DNA of 64,000 nucleotides from Micractinium sp. NFX-FRZ (GCA_029339195.1 JAPTJF010000204.1:1-64000); one strand, 5' to 3'; shown: positions 11,960 through 28,506, counted from the stretch's first letter. Program-made: numbers and translations. Notes: a model not told the origin generated them from the sequence alone.

Positions 11960-13309
11960 GCTTGCGAGAGATGAGCAATATGCGAGCAGCGCGCGGCCCG
12001 CTCCTTGAACTCGCCGCGCTCCAAAACTCGGGACAACCGTGGGTGCCGAGAGGCGGAGAGGTCGCCGCCGACACAGGAATCGAAATGCGTGGAGCGTTAA
12101 AGGGTGGCACGGCCCACCTTCTGCCTGATGGGTGTCTGGAAAACCTTGACACCCAGGTGCTACCTTGGACGGTGCTACCCCGCGGCAACGCTGTGCTTGC
12201 AGCACTGGCCTTGTCTACGGAAGCATCAGAGAGCATGCTTTCTCACACACAGGTGGTGAGGTGCTGGGGGCGGAGCTTCATTTGCGTCACCAGGTATACT
12301 TAGGGAACCCAACGAGCGAGGCGCTGCCGCTGGCGCCCACCGCCATCCCGCCCACGTTTGAAGGCGGCGCCCTGCAGCTTCATATCATGCTCGTCTGTGC
12401 ATGCCTCAGAGGCCGAGAGCGAGGCACACGCTGGGTTTCCACCGACTGGCATACCTGCCGTTATTGACAGATGATTTATTAAAATGGACCCACTGGCAGA
12501 TAATGGGGCGCCGAAATCCCAGCGGGCTGGCAGAAGCAATGCGGCACCGGGAAGCGGCCAGGTCTTGCCATGTCAAAAGCCCTCCTCCAGTTTGCGGCGC
12601 AAGGCGCACCCGGCCAGCCGCCTCTGCCAGCGGCTGCCAGGCCGCGCCCTGTGCACCCACGACACCAACCCTACAACTGAGCCGCTCTGCGGCAGAGTGT
12701 GAAATGTGAACCCCTGGGGTTGCCTGTGCAGGCAGTGCACCCCATGCGCCCTGGGGGGATGCCCGACACAGGGCTGCCCACCCCAGCTGAATGTGCTCCT
12801 CAATAGTCAGAACATGCGCGCTGGGCTTGTGCGCAAAACCATCCCTCGCAGCTGTCTGTTAACTTAAGCGCTGCCGCCAGCGCTGAGCTGGTGGCGCTGG
12901 GGTCTGGCGGTTGCGGCCGTGGCCAGTGTACCTCACCTCGAATCAACTGCAACCAATTGACGATCTCATCGTTCCCAGGAAAAGTTCCAATCCACCTGCC
13001 ACCCAGGTGCCATGTGTTGCACATGAGAGGTGGGTGGCGCCAGGCGTGGGTCCCGGCCAGCTTCCGTGTGTAAATCACGCGCTCTCCGCAGCACCAGGGG
13101 GCACGTGAACTTGTCGGAAGCAACGCCTGCACCAGCAGAGGCGCTGACCTGCAAGTCCAGGCCTGCCTGCCGCCCATCAGGCCGCGGGCCGGCTCCCGCA
13201 AATAGCCGCGTGAGCTCGGTCACTCGAATTCTTGAGTCCGATGGTCCGCAGCCCGCTCCCTGCAAGCGCGGGCCCGAGCGGTACTGACAAGGTGCTTGCC
13301 TCCAGGACC
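11960..13309. other. Divergent intergenic region (zinc-finger copy 1 / propeller)
   Basis: The flanking genes point away from each other, so both promoters should lie here. No recognisable exon, RNA gene or strong repeat was seen. An AT-richer patch lies near 12465-12485, but I cannot call a promoter element. Confidence 0.5.
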
Positions 13310-16291
13310 ATGGCACTGGCAGGCTGCCTCCTGGTGCTCTTGGTCTGCCTAGGTAAGCAAGCTTTGGCCCTGATCCTGCACCTGGGACGGATTGCAGCAT
13401 GTCACGCCCGCCCAGCCGCCTGCTCGCCGCCCTGGCTGGTACCGTCAGCCGCCCACCACCACACCTTGACTCTGAGGCGTGCGCGCCCTCGGCCCTGCAG
13501 GCACCTGCGGCGCACAGCCAACGCCGGTCAACACGTGAGTCACACAGCACATACCATGACCGGACCACGCACTGCATGCACATGAGGACGGCCCTTGAGC
13601 TCACAAGCACGCCTGCCCCATCTGGCCTGGCCTGCCCACTGACCCAGCCTGCGCGCCGCCGCCGCCGCTGCCTCGCACCCGCCCGGCTGCAGCTGGAACC
13701 CTCTTGGCCCGTCGCGCGGCCTCTCAAAGGACGCCACCGAGTACATCAGCTTCCACCAGGAGCTGCCCAACTTTGACCGCCCGACAGTGGCGTACACCGA
13801 CCGCAAGACCAACCTGACGGTGTGGCAGCAGTTCCCAGACGGCGCCTGGTGCGCACGCCCCCCCCGCTGCCCGCCGAGCGTACTCGCGCGTGCGGCATGC
13901 CCAACCAACGCAGGCCGAGCATGCACAGCGAGCACAGCGTGTGCAAGGCCCATGTGTGACGCGCCCTCACCCCGCGCTACTCGTGCCGCCCCCATGCCGC
14001 CTGGCTGCCCGCCCCTGCTGCCTGCCCCACCCTCTCTCATCGCTGCCCTCGCCCCTGCCTGCCCCCGTCTGCCCCCAGCTTTGGCCCCCCATCCCACGCT
14101 GGCCCAGCCCCTGCCCGCCTGCCCTGCCCCTCTGGAAATCCGCCCCCTGCCTGCTTGCCCCACCCCTGCCCTCCCACCCCCACCCACCCACCCGCCTGCC
14201 CGCCCGCAGGAAGATGCTGGGTGGCCCCTCCATCCACGCGGGGGTCACCCTGTACACGCGCATGGCTTTGGACAGCGTGGGCAGGCACCTCGTGGCCTAC
14301 CGTGGCGGCTCCAAGACGGTCAGTGTCCTCTCCTACGACCCAGACAAGGACAGCTGGTTCCCGCTGGGCGTCAGGTGGGCTGGGCTGGGTGGCTAGCGTG
14401 GGCTGGGCTGGGTAGCGGTGTGTACACACGGGAAGGGGCAGGTCCCCTCATGCTCCCCCGCACGCAACCCAGACGACGGCCGCTGGCTGCTGCTGGGCGT
14501 CAGGTGGCTGGGCTGGGTGCGCCCCGCGGGGTTCCTCGCACCTCCCATGAGCCACAGAAAGAGTGTTGTGCCTCATGTGGGCTGGGTCCAGCTAGCACGC
14601 CGCAGGCTGTGGGCTGAGCGGGCCACATGTCTCGCTCCGCCAGCCTGCCGCCGACTGTGCTTCCCTGCCGCACTAGCACCGCTTGCTAGGCCTGCTTCTC
14701 CCATCCGCCCCTGCCTGCCTGCCTCCCCCTTAGCTTGGAACAGGCTCTCCCTCCCTGCCTCCTTCCTACCCCAGCACTCTTGTCTGCCTGCCGCCCATAG
14801 CCCCCGCCAGTCTGCCCCACCACCCCCGCCTGCCCGCTGCCCATAGCCCCCGCCAGCCTGCCGCCCATAGCCCCCACCCCCTGCCCCAGCAACCGCGCCT
14901 GCCTGCCGCCCATACCCCCCACCCCCCACTGCCCTTCCAGGTGGTTCACCGGCCTTGCCTCCCACCCAGACCTGGCCGTCAACCCCTCAGACGACGCCCC
15001 CTGGGTGTCCTACGTCGACGAAAAGATGGGCAGCAAGCTGAGCGTCCAGCGCTTCAACGGCACAAAGTGGGGCATGGTGGGCCCCCGCGCCTTCAGCCCC
15101 GCCGCCGTCATCGACACCCGCCTGCGGTTCGACGCCGACAACACCGCGCTGGTGGCTGCCATCGAGCCCGGCCGCGGCAGCCGCGCCAGCGTGTGGCGCC
15201 AGTCGGCCGACAAGACAAAGTGGGCTGCCTTGGGGCCCCTGGGCGCTGCTTCCCCTGGGCGAGCCACCTCCCTACGGCTTGAAATAGACCCGGGCAACAA
15301 CGTCCCCATTGTAGCCTACATCGACCTCTCCGTCCCCGCCAGGCCCCAAGCCACCGCCAGCCGCTGGGACGGCGCCAAGTGGGTGAAGCTGCCGTCTGCC
15401 GGGGCGGTGCCGGTGGGCGCACAGTTTGTGTCGCTGAGGAGCCAGACCCAGGGGGAGCTGCACCTCGTGCTGCCCGATGCTGCCGTCGGCGGGCGCGCCA
15501 CGCTGAGGCTGTTCGCTAGGAACAGGTGGACGACTGTGGGTGGCCCAGGTGAGCAAGGGGGGCACGGGGTGGGTGCCGTGCCTGCCTGCGCTTCCGCCGC
15601 CAGGCAGGGCGGCTGCGCACTGGTGGACGGTGCATGAGGCAGCTTGCAAGGCTGGAGGGAGCCCTCGCACATCGCCGGGCAGCATGCGCAACGCAGCCGG
15701 GAGGGCTCTCAGCCGTGCGTGCGCTGTGCGCTGTGCGCTATGATGGCACCAGCTGTGGCATTCACTGCCCGCTGCTGCAGCGCGCGATGCACCTGCACCT
15801 GCACCTGCTTGACAAATGCGTTTTTATTCCATTGCACTCACCCCTGTCCCTGCAGGGATCACTCGGGGCATGGCCCGCTGGGTCGACCTGGCCTACACTC
15901 GTGGGGGTGACCCAATGATTGCCTCGGCCGATGCAGCCAACGGCAACAAAACCACGATGATGCAATGGTGAGGGGGCTGGGCTGCTGGGCAGCCGGGCAC
16001 GCAAGTACGACTGGTGCGGGGGGGCAGCGGTACTGTTGTGCAGGCCGGGCTGGACGCTGGGTCTGCGGTGCGCACTGCCCAGGCACTGTGAGGAAGAGGA
16101 GGAGGCACTGGCGTGTGGGTGCACGCAGGGCGGTGTGTTGTTGACGCGCGCTGCTTGGCCATGGGCCCCCTCCGACTCGCCGGCTTCAAAATCCTGCCGC
16201 ATACATGCCTGAGCTGCTCCGGGCCTTCTACCTGAGTGACCCACACTCCCTGCCCTTTATGCTTGCCCCCTGCCGCCGCAGGTCGAGGTGA
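13310..16291 (+). CDS. Secreted seven-bladed beta-propeller protein
   Basis: Predicted secreted or wall protein of unknown ligand. Exons: 13310-13352, 13501-13534, 13693-13848, 14210-14374, 14941-15548, 15856-15967, 16282-16291 (375 aa). The N-terminus MALAGCLLVLLVCLG is a signal peptide. Seven repeats follow, each with a hydrophobic VAY-D-type strand, a strand ending near R-x-x-G/D, and a W-x-x-LG-type strand: PTVAYTD...WKMLGG, LVAYRGG...WFPLG, WVSYVDE...WGMVGP, LVAAIEP...WAALGP, IVAYIDL...WVKLPS, LVLPDAA...WTTVGG, MIASADA...MMQWS. The protein begins its mature part with WNPLG, the strand missing from the last repeat, suggesting ring closure. The final exon is only ten bases (ends W-S-R-stop) and is inferred from splice phase. 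Kelch-like or lectin-type binding is possible, but no family could be named. Confidence 0.75.
14461..14512 (+). repeat. Decayed copy of propeller exon 4 end plus splice donor
   Basis: Inside intron 4 the sequence repeats the end of exon 4 (14338-14385): CCCAGAC, a GCTGG-T-x-x-CTGGGCGTCAG core, then GTGG and CTGGGCTGGGTG. The copy therefore carries a second possible donor site. It could be used as a short alternative exon, but it would duplicate the end of the blade. Confidence 0.7.
14790..14925 (+). repeat. Intronic minisatellite
   Basis: Four imperfect copies of a roughly 20-35 base C-rich unit built around GCCGCCCATAGCCCCCGCCA lie just before the acceptor of propeller exon 5. The array forms the pyrimidine-rich end of the intron. 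Confidence 0.7.
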
Positions 16292-16590
16292 GGGCCCCAT
16301 GCACCGCTGGGCGCACCCCAGCCGCCCAGCGCTGCCTGGCAACGCACTGCTCTGCTGCTCCTGGGCAGGCTTGATGTTGGGGCTTGATGCAGCACAGTCC
16401 ATCATGAGGGGCAGCCGTGGGAGGCCCCTGCATGCGTGTCTGTGCCAGTGTGTGCCCCTCCGACTTCTCAAGCCATGCTCCCTGCCTTCCATCCTGCCTT
16501 GTCTGCCTCCTTCATAACCTGCAGTCCTCTGGTCACATTCCAAGCGGTAAAGCGCCCCGGCAGCCGTGGCGCTCACGGCCCAGCCAGTGC

Positions 16591-19383
16591 ATGGGGCATG
16601 TTCATGCCCGGCGCGCTCAGCATGCCCAGCGTGCTCAGCCCGCGCATGCCGCTGTGCTCGGCAGCAGCAGCCACCTCTTTGCTTTGGTGGATGTTTGCAT
16701 GCATCATTGCTGCCTGCCGCAGCACGCGTAACACACCGTCACCCCCCTGCCTCCCCTCCTGCCTGCCGCCCAGCTTGGCGACTGGGGCCGGCGTGGGCAG
16801 AATGGGCAGAAGCTTGTGGCAGGGCTGATGGGCAGGGTGGCGGCTGCCAAGCCCCTGAACCTGGTGATCAGCACTGGTAGGTGGGGTGGCTTGCCTTAGT
16901 CTAGTCTTTGCAGCATTGCACGCGAGGCATGCACAGCCGGGCGGCATTCGGGAGTCGAACAGGCTCAAGGTGGGGTGGCTGCCGACCTTCCTGCCCTGCT
17001 GGCCCACAAGACTGCCTGCCTTCCGGGGGGATTATGGGGGGGGGGGGGATGGGAGCTGGGCACTGCACTAAACCCGGCATGGCTAATGTTGCGCACCGTC
17101 TGCCAAGCGCCTGCCTGCGTCTCGTCGTCCCCGTCCAATGGCTGCAGGAGACAACTTTTACGAGTCGGGCCTCTCTTCCGTGGAGGACCCCCAATTCAAG
17201 CAAAGCTTCATGGACATCTACACAGCCCCCTCCCTCCAGGTGTGTGTGCCCACATATTCCACCTGAAACAACTTGTCTTCCAGGTGACCGTTCGGCACAT
17301 GCCTTGCACCCCTTCCCGCCTTAGCGCCCCGCTCACACCACGCCACCCCTCAAGGCGGGCAGGGCAGGCGCCCACAGGGTAGTGTCAGTGGGTGCCGTGC
17401 AATGCGTGGCCCATCCGTTTTGAGTGCATGTCGACTGCTTGGGGCGCACACCTCCACCAACGTGCACACTTCTTTTAGACTGTTAGACTGCACCTTGCCT
17501 GCATATTGTCAACGCTCCTACACCATGCCTGCAATGCAGGTCCCTTGGTTCGGTGTCCTGGGGTAAGCACATGCGCTCGCCGCTCTGTATGTGGGGCCGT
17601 CCCCTTGCAGGCGGTTGGGCAGCCCATGCACTGAGCGCACTGTCAGCTGCTTCCATGCAATGGCTTGGAGGCGGGAGGGCGGAAGGAGGGCGCCCTGCTT
17701 GCCCAGCATGCACAAGCGGAAGCGGCCCTGGCTGCGGATGCTGAGTGCTCTTCTGGCTGTCATGCCACACACCTCTGTAGGTGCCCCCGGCCCGCTCAAC
17801 CAACCCTCTTTCCTGCACACATGTGGCTCCAACGCACCGCCCCGTGCAGAAACCACGACCACTGCTCTGGAGTGACCGGCTGCCCAGCTTGCTCCTTCTC
17901 TCCACTGCACCAGGCATGGCCCTGCTGCCGCCTGCCATCACTGCTGCAGCAGCTGCTGCTGGCACTGCTGCCTGGGCATCACTGGCAGGGCTCCAGGGGG
18001 TGGGCGCGGGCGCTGTGCGGCACTGCTGCTTTGCATGCGCTTGCACACATAACCCACAGCCGGCCCCATGCCATGCGTGCCATTGCCCCCCCCTGCTGTT
18101 GCACCTGCCCTTCCTCCGTGTCACCTTCTTCGCCCCGGCGCCCTCTTTTGGGCCCACACCCACCCCGCGTGATACCATCCCACCCCACCCCCGCCTCTCC
18201 TCCCCTTCCCGTGCGCAGCTGGGCGAGGCGATCAGGGCGCGCGACTCCCGCTGGAACATCCAAAGAGACTTTTCAGACGCCTCCTTCGGCGGCGGCATGT
18301 GAGTACTGGATCGCCAGCCCCAGCCCCAGCCCCCCTTGTGCTGGCGCTTGAGCCACCACTGCCCAGGCAATGCTCACCGGGCTCAGGTCTCAAAACGAGG
18401 GCCATGCCTGGCGCAGGCAATGAAGGGCCCGTGCCTCGCTGTGCCTGAGCCTGGCAGCGAAGAGGCAGCCAGTCGGCCTGCAGAAGGGGGCGGCGGCGGC
18501 TCATCGTGCACGGCCTCCTTGCCTGCGCCAGGCATGGCCTCAGCGCGGGTGCGCTCGATCTAGAATGGAGGCTGCCGCTCCAGCCCCTTCTTCATTTTCG
18601 ACGCCTCTACTACACCAGCTGGAACGACCAGTGTGCCTACACGGCATGCCTGCCCTGTTCCCTGCAGGGTGGAACTGTTCTACTTCGACTCAAGCGTGTT
18701 CATTGCCCAGTACCAGGCCTTTAGCTGGGCCCTTTGCCCAGGTGAGAGCCTCGCCTCTTGGGCTGCGGCCAACATGGCTGGACTGGGGTGGCTTTGCGTG
18801 TTGGCGCGACCTGTCGCGACACAATCGCCAGCAGCGCAGGCGCCCGCCAGCACTTCATGCTGCGGCACTGTGCGCAGGCGTCCTTTGCCCCTGTGGCAGC
18901 AGCACGCGTCAGGCCATCTCCCCCGGGGCCAGCGGCCTTGGCACTGAATGCTCAAACCCTGGCCCAGAGCATGGCTGCGGTATGCCTTGCCCTGCTGCCT
19001 CACAACCCGCCGCGTCGGGCACCGCACTGGCTGCCTCAAAGCATGCGGCGTGTAACAAGCCGCCCTGCCCTGCCTGGCGCAGGTGGCATCAGGTCCCAGA
19101 ACGCCGCGGCGCTGCTGGCATCTCTGGGGCGCAAGCTGAGGGCGTCCACCGCCAAGTGGAAGGTCAGTCCAGGATGCTGCACGGGAGGGGGGGGGGGGCT
19201 GTCTGAACTGTGCTGTGCCGCTGTGCTGTGCTGTGCTGCACTGTGCTGTGCAACTGCAGTGCAGTCCAGCGCGTGAGCGGTGCCAGCTGCAATGCAGTAG
19301 GCACTCCTCCGAGCCCGGCCGCGGAAGCCAGCGCAGAGCGTCGGGTGCAGTGCCCGCTCGCCTCCCGAAACACAACACCTGTC

Positions 19384-19437
<54 letters not shown>

Positions 19438-20859
19438 TACACACACACACACACGCGCAGATCCTGGTGGGGCACCACCCCACGTGGAGCAACGGCGCCC
19501 ACGGCAACAACCGGGACATCATCGCCAAAATCGAGCCCCTCATCCTGAGGCACAAAGTGCAGGCCTATTTTGTGGGGTGAGGCGGCGGGCGGCGGGCGGG
19601 TGCCATGTCAGCACGGCGTCAGCGCAGCGTCAGCGCAGTGCCGATCACACCTGCGTTGGCATGTGATGGCGTGGTGCTCAAGCGCACTGCTCGGGGCAGC
19701 GCCGCGGGGCTGCTGCAGTGATTGTGATCTGCCCTGCTTGTCTCGCCTGCATGTGGTGTGCACGCTTGATGGGGGCAGGGCTCCGCAACAGTGCTAATGA
19801 TGCCTGCTGCCCCTTGTGCCTGCCGCTGTGCCGTGCAGGCACGACCACAACTTGGGTCAGTATGCACCGAGGCAGCAGCGCTAGCCCGCGTCGACTACCG
19901 AGCACTGCCATTGCTTGCCAGCCAGCCAGCCAGCCAGGCCTCAACCAGCAACTGAGAAGCCCGCACCTGCCTGCTTGCCCCCAGCTTGCTTCACTCCTGC
20001 CTTGCTTGCAGTTGCTGATGGCAGCTGGGCCTGCCGGTCAGACTACTTGCTCTGTTGCTGCCTGCTGTTGTGCAGAGCATATCCGGAAGAAGGTCGGCAA
20101 GGCGACGTATGACATCATTGTGTCAGGTGGGTTGCATTTGTGGTAGGGCCAGAAGAACACGCCAGAAGAAGAGCGGTGTGTTGTGGTGTTGGCCACGCTG
20201 CCCCAGGCGTGTAGCGAGGGCATGTGTGGAGTTTTGTACTTGTGGCAGGGTGGGTAACAGTGCCCTTGAAGTGCCACCACGCCTGCCCCGCTCGCTGGCG
20301 TGCTAGCCTGCTTGCTGGCGTGCCAGACAGTACTTGGGCCCACCTGCCCGCCTTTTGTACCCTGGCAACTGCACGAGAACGGCAGCGGAACGCTTGCCTG
20401 GCAGCCTCTCATGACACAGGAGCACCAAGAACAGCACTGCCGTGCGCTGCGCAACCCAATCCCCCTGCAGGTGGCGGGGCCAAAGTCGACCGCCGGCAGC
20501 TGGGAACCGTGGACTCCCTGTTCTACCACTCTGGCAACGGTGAGCTCCCCTGGGGCCTGCTGCCCGAGGGCTGCTGCCGTGGCGCCACATGTGCATGCTT
20601 TGTGCCAGTCCACGTTTGTCTGTCAAATGCCTTCTGTTCACCCCTTCCTCTTGTCCAGGTGTCCTCGTGCAGGCTTCGTGCAAGCCCCGTCGCGAAACGA
20701 CGTAATGCGCATTCTGATGCCTCTTGCTACCCTGTCACCGCTGCAGGCTTTGTGCAAGCCACCGTGCAAAATGATGAGGTGGCGGTCGAGTTTTACACGC
20801 TGGAGGGGCAGACGGTGCCGGCCTATACAGCCAGGATCCCGCGGGCAGCCAACGTTTGA
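16591..20859 (+). CDS. Purple acid phosphatase, type 5 (TRAP-like)
   Basis: Binuclear metallophosphoesterase of the ACP5/tartrate-resistant acid phosphatase type; hydrolyses phosphate monoesters, normally in secretory or lytic compartments. Exons: 16591-16686 (uncertain), 16774-16876, 17148-17239, 17540-17562, 17850-17913, 18219-18298, 18668-18741, 19083-19162, 19461-19576, 19839-19855, 20076-20126, 20471-20539, 20747-20859 (about 326 aa). All metal-ligand motifs are present and in order: GDWG, GDNFYESG, GNHDH, GHHPTWS, GHDHNL. Further family matches are VPWFGVLG, SPLHQ, ELFYFDSS, IVSGGGAKV and the C-terminal RIPR. The exon ending at 17913 needs a GC donor (CAG then GCATGG). The N-terminus is weak: the proposed Met at 16591 keeps frame, but no signal peptide is visible, so the true start may lie in an upstream exon. 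Confidence 0.85.
19388..19455 (+). repeat. (CA)n microsatellite ending at a splice acceptor
   Basis: About 65 bases of nearly pure CA repeat, with a few CG or TA interruptions, run up to GCGCAG, the acceptor of the phosphatase exon at 19461. This intron thus has a CA tract where a pyrimidine tract would normally be. Confidence 0.95.
20672..20706 (+). repeat. Decayed copy of the last phosphatase exon start
   Basis: GTGCAGGCTTCGTGCAAGCC here copies the acceptor and start of the real last exon at 20747 (GCAGGCTTTGTGCAAGCC), 75 bases upstream of it. Similarity then fades. Confidence 0.65.
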
Positions 20860-21886
20860 GCTGGGCTGCCGCCAGCCAACGAATGAGCAGCAGCATAGGC
20901 TGCCACAGCCGACTGGAGCGCACCGCTTCTGGTCGCCAGCCTGGCGCCAGCATTGCCGATGACAGCACACCTGTGTCGGTACCAGGGTGCAGCACTACTT
21001 ATTAGCCACCCTGTGTGATCAGTCCGGCCAGCCTGGCACCAGCATCGCTGATGACCGCACCCCTGTCGGTACCAGGGTGCAGCACTATTTATTAGCCACC
21101 CCGTGTGTCAGACCCCCCCGACTCTGTCAGAGCCCTCTGTACGCGTCTGACCAGAGCAGCGCTCCCTGCAACGAGCTAGCTCCTGCAACTGTGCTTGCAT
21201 TTCGTTCAGAAGCAAACCCAGCATAATCCTGCTCAGCAGCTCGCAAGGCAGGCTGGCCGCGGAAGCACCGGAAGCCCTGTAAGCGCCAGCCCGGCAGTAT
21301 AAGGCAGTATAAGGCCGTGACGACTAAGGGGGGCTGCGGAGGGCGAAGGGCAGTATGGGGTAGAGAGCGGGTGCGTGACAAGGGCCCCATCGTGCCGCCG
21401 GCATTGGTGCAGCACAGCACAGCGTGCCGGGGGTATCCCCGAACCTCGGCAGCCCCGCAGACAGTTCACTCACCCCACTGTGCACTGCCCAACGAAACTC
21501 TCCATCCATCAATGGCTTTAACTTTATGTGCTGATTAAATTTGCAATGCAGGCCTGGGTCATAGCGGCTCAATTATGCAGCTCTCTCCCGTGCCAGTCTC
21601 TTGGCAGCTGGCACTGCCAGGCTGTCGCTGCAGTCTGTTGCAGGCTGTCGCTGTCGCTGTCGCGGCCACAGGCTGTCGCTGCATTTTGTGCCGGAATACA
21701 TGATCGCAAACCGGTACTACATCAGGGCTCAAAACATTCGTACATCAGTCATCCGACAGTACCAAACAGCCTTGAGCTTTTGAATGGGAAAAGCCAAAGT
21801 TGGACGCCCGGTGTCCCGCTGCCCAGAGGGTCCTCCCTTTGTTGCGCTCTACCGTGTTCTCCCCGCACCCCGCCCTGCTGCGCCCC
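20860..21886. other. Convergent 3' region between phosphatase and enkurin genes
   Basis: Both genes end into this stretch. It contains the two-copy 92-bp repeat listed separately, a short GGCAGTATAAGGCAGTATAAG duplication near 21293, and three GGCTGTCGCTG units at 21618-21680. No further exon was recognised. Confidence 0.6.
20935..21106 (+). repeat. Two tandem copies of a ~92-bp unit in 3' flank
   Basis: Copy 1 is 20935-21016 and copy 2 is 21027-21106. Both contain GCCAGCCTGGC-CCAGCAT, then CGGTACCAGGGTGCAGCACT, then TTATTAGCCACC. Differences are scattered single bases and a two-base indel. Confidence 0.9.
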
Positions 21887-23412
21887 TCATGCTGCGCTGA
21901 TTCGCACTGACTGCGCCTTGCTCAGCATGCGCACATCCCGCTCAATCTCCGCCAGCTGTGACTCCAGCTCCTGCGGGGGAATGAGAGGAAGACAAGCGGG
22001 CACGGCTGGTCAGTAGCAGCGGCACTTGCCCGGCCCGCTGATGTGCGCACAGCGGGGCTGCGCCACATTCAAAGCCACCTAATACCCACAGCCTACCCGC
22101 AGGGCGTGTAATCTTGACACTGCCTGCATGCCTGTCTGTGTGCTGTACGCCTGCCAGCCAGCCAGCCAGCTCCATGCCCCTCCACCACTCCCATCGCACC
22201 TCCTTGCGGCGCCGCTTGGAGGGCGTGTCCATCACGCAGGGCAGGCGCACGTAGGCCTCGTTCAGCGTCTGCCACTTGACCTTCAGGTGTCGCACCAGCT
22301 CAGCCAGAGCCTCGCCACGCAGCACCTGCACCCCCTCCTCCTCCTCCTGCGGGCGGTGTGGGGCGGGGAGAGCAGGGCAGCGGCGGGCAGGGTGATGCCG
22401 GCCTGGGGCTTGCTCCTTACAGCAAGGCACAGGGGCAGCACACGATGAGAGTGTGTCACTGCCCCTCCCAAGGCAACTCAAGTACAACGTACATCTGCCG
22501 CACCTGCCGGATATAATGCACACCCCACCCTACCCCCGGGCCCACCGTGGGTGGCTGCTTGGCGCGCTCCTCCGCCAGCCGCCGCTCCTCCAGCTCCATC
22601 TTGCGCTGCCGCAGGTAGGGCGGCACATCGCCAAAGTGGGGCTTGAACACATAGCGCACCTGCGGTGGGGCAGGTGGGCGAGAAGGGCGGGCGGGGCGGC
22701 CACATAAGGGAGCACATGAGAGGTCATCGAAACGCTGCGCTCGCTCGCGCAGGCGCAGCCAGGTGGGCAGCACACGCATGCATCGTGTGGAGCTCTGGTG
22801 GCTGCACAGTGCTGTGCGGGGCAGGCGGGTGCCATCACCGCTCCTTCTTCCCCGCTTCCACACAGCCCCGCACCTCCTCGTGCTCCTGGTACTTGGGTGC
22901 GACTGTCACCGCCTCAAACACGTTGGTCTGCACAAAGTCCTTGCCGCTGGTCAGCCCCATCACAGGCACCTCATCCTTGGCCGGCAGCGGCGCCTTGCGG
23001 CGCTCCTTGGGTGCTGGCTTGGCAGCTGCGGGGTGGGTTGTTGAGGAGTGCCATTGTTAGTCAGAGTTTCGCCAACAGCTGGAGCCTTAACAAGCAGACT
23101 CGCGCAGCATCACCAGGTGCGTCCCGCCTCGCATAACCAGCCCAACTGCCCCCAACCGCTGCACTCACGCTGCGGCAGCTGCGGCTCGTGCTCGTGCGCC
23201 TTGAGCCATTTGCTGGTGCTGACAAGCTCCTCGCCGCTGCCCGGTCCCATGGTGCCGCGGGGGCGGACCTCCTTCACTCCCAGCATTGAGCAGGGCACCG
23301 GGCCAGTGGGCGCGTGCTTGCTGCGGTAGCTGGGGCGTGGCGGCCGGCCGGCGGCGGTGGGCTGACAGGGCGCTGCCGGCGGTCCCGCCGCGTGCGGCGC
23401 CGCCTCCGACAT
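21887..23412 (-). CDS. ENKUR: Enkurin, axonemal microtubule inner protein
   Basis: Enkurin (FAP106 in Chlamydomonas nomenclature) is a microtubule inner protein of ciliary doublets. Exons (descending): 23412-23169, 23025-22874, 22659-22546, 22346-22200, 21970-21887 (246 aa, close to the usual length of about 250). The diagnostic C-terminal enkurin domain (aa about 133-246) contains KPHFGDVPPYLRQRK, ALAELVRHLKVKWQTLNEAY, LPCVMDTPSKRRRKEELE and a final IERDVRMLSKAQ helix. An upstream SGKDFVQTNVFEAV segment matches the conserved linker before the domain. Divergently transcribed from dapL with 289 bases between the starts. Confidence 0.85.
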
Positions 23413-23701
23413 GAGGGGCTATGGAAGACGGGACGCTGGGGGCAGGTGCGCACCCTGGCGGGCCAGCTGCCGGAGATGCCGTCCAAAATGGAGTGACCGC
23501 TGACCGGCTCTGTGCACACAGTTGGCTGCGCTACTAATTCGAGATGCGGCCTGAGAGTGTGCTGGGCAATGCGAAGAGGAGAGTTGCGGGCTGTCTAGAG
23601 GCCAGCGGTGCAAGAGGCCAGCTGGCGCTCATCCCCAACAAGCCCCATCTCGCCCGATCTCCCTCTTTTCGCCACTAGGGAGGGAGAGCACAGATCGCAA
23701 A
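23413..23701. promoter_or_regulatory. Short bidirectional intergenic (enkurin / dapL)
   Basis: Only 289 bases separate the two divergent start codons, so the two promoters must share or abut this stretch. I could not identify a definite TATA box or initiator; assignment as regulatory is by position only. Confidence 0.5.

Positions 23702-28506
<4,805 letters not shown>

Noticed and set aside
16598..16740. Hydrophobic frame (MPSVLSP...LLWWMFACIIAAC) as signal anchor of the phosphatase
   Set aside because: No donor in the right phase joins it to the GDWG exon; the neighbouring frame ending HLFAL does.
19036..19555. Minus-strand frame with CVCV repeats
   Set aside because: Produced by the (CA)n microsatellite read on the other strand; overlaps real phosphatase exons.
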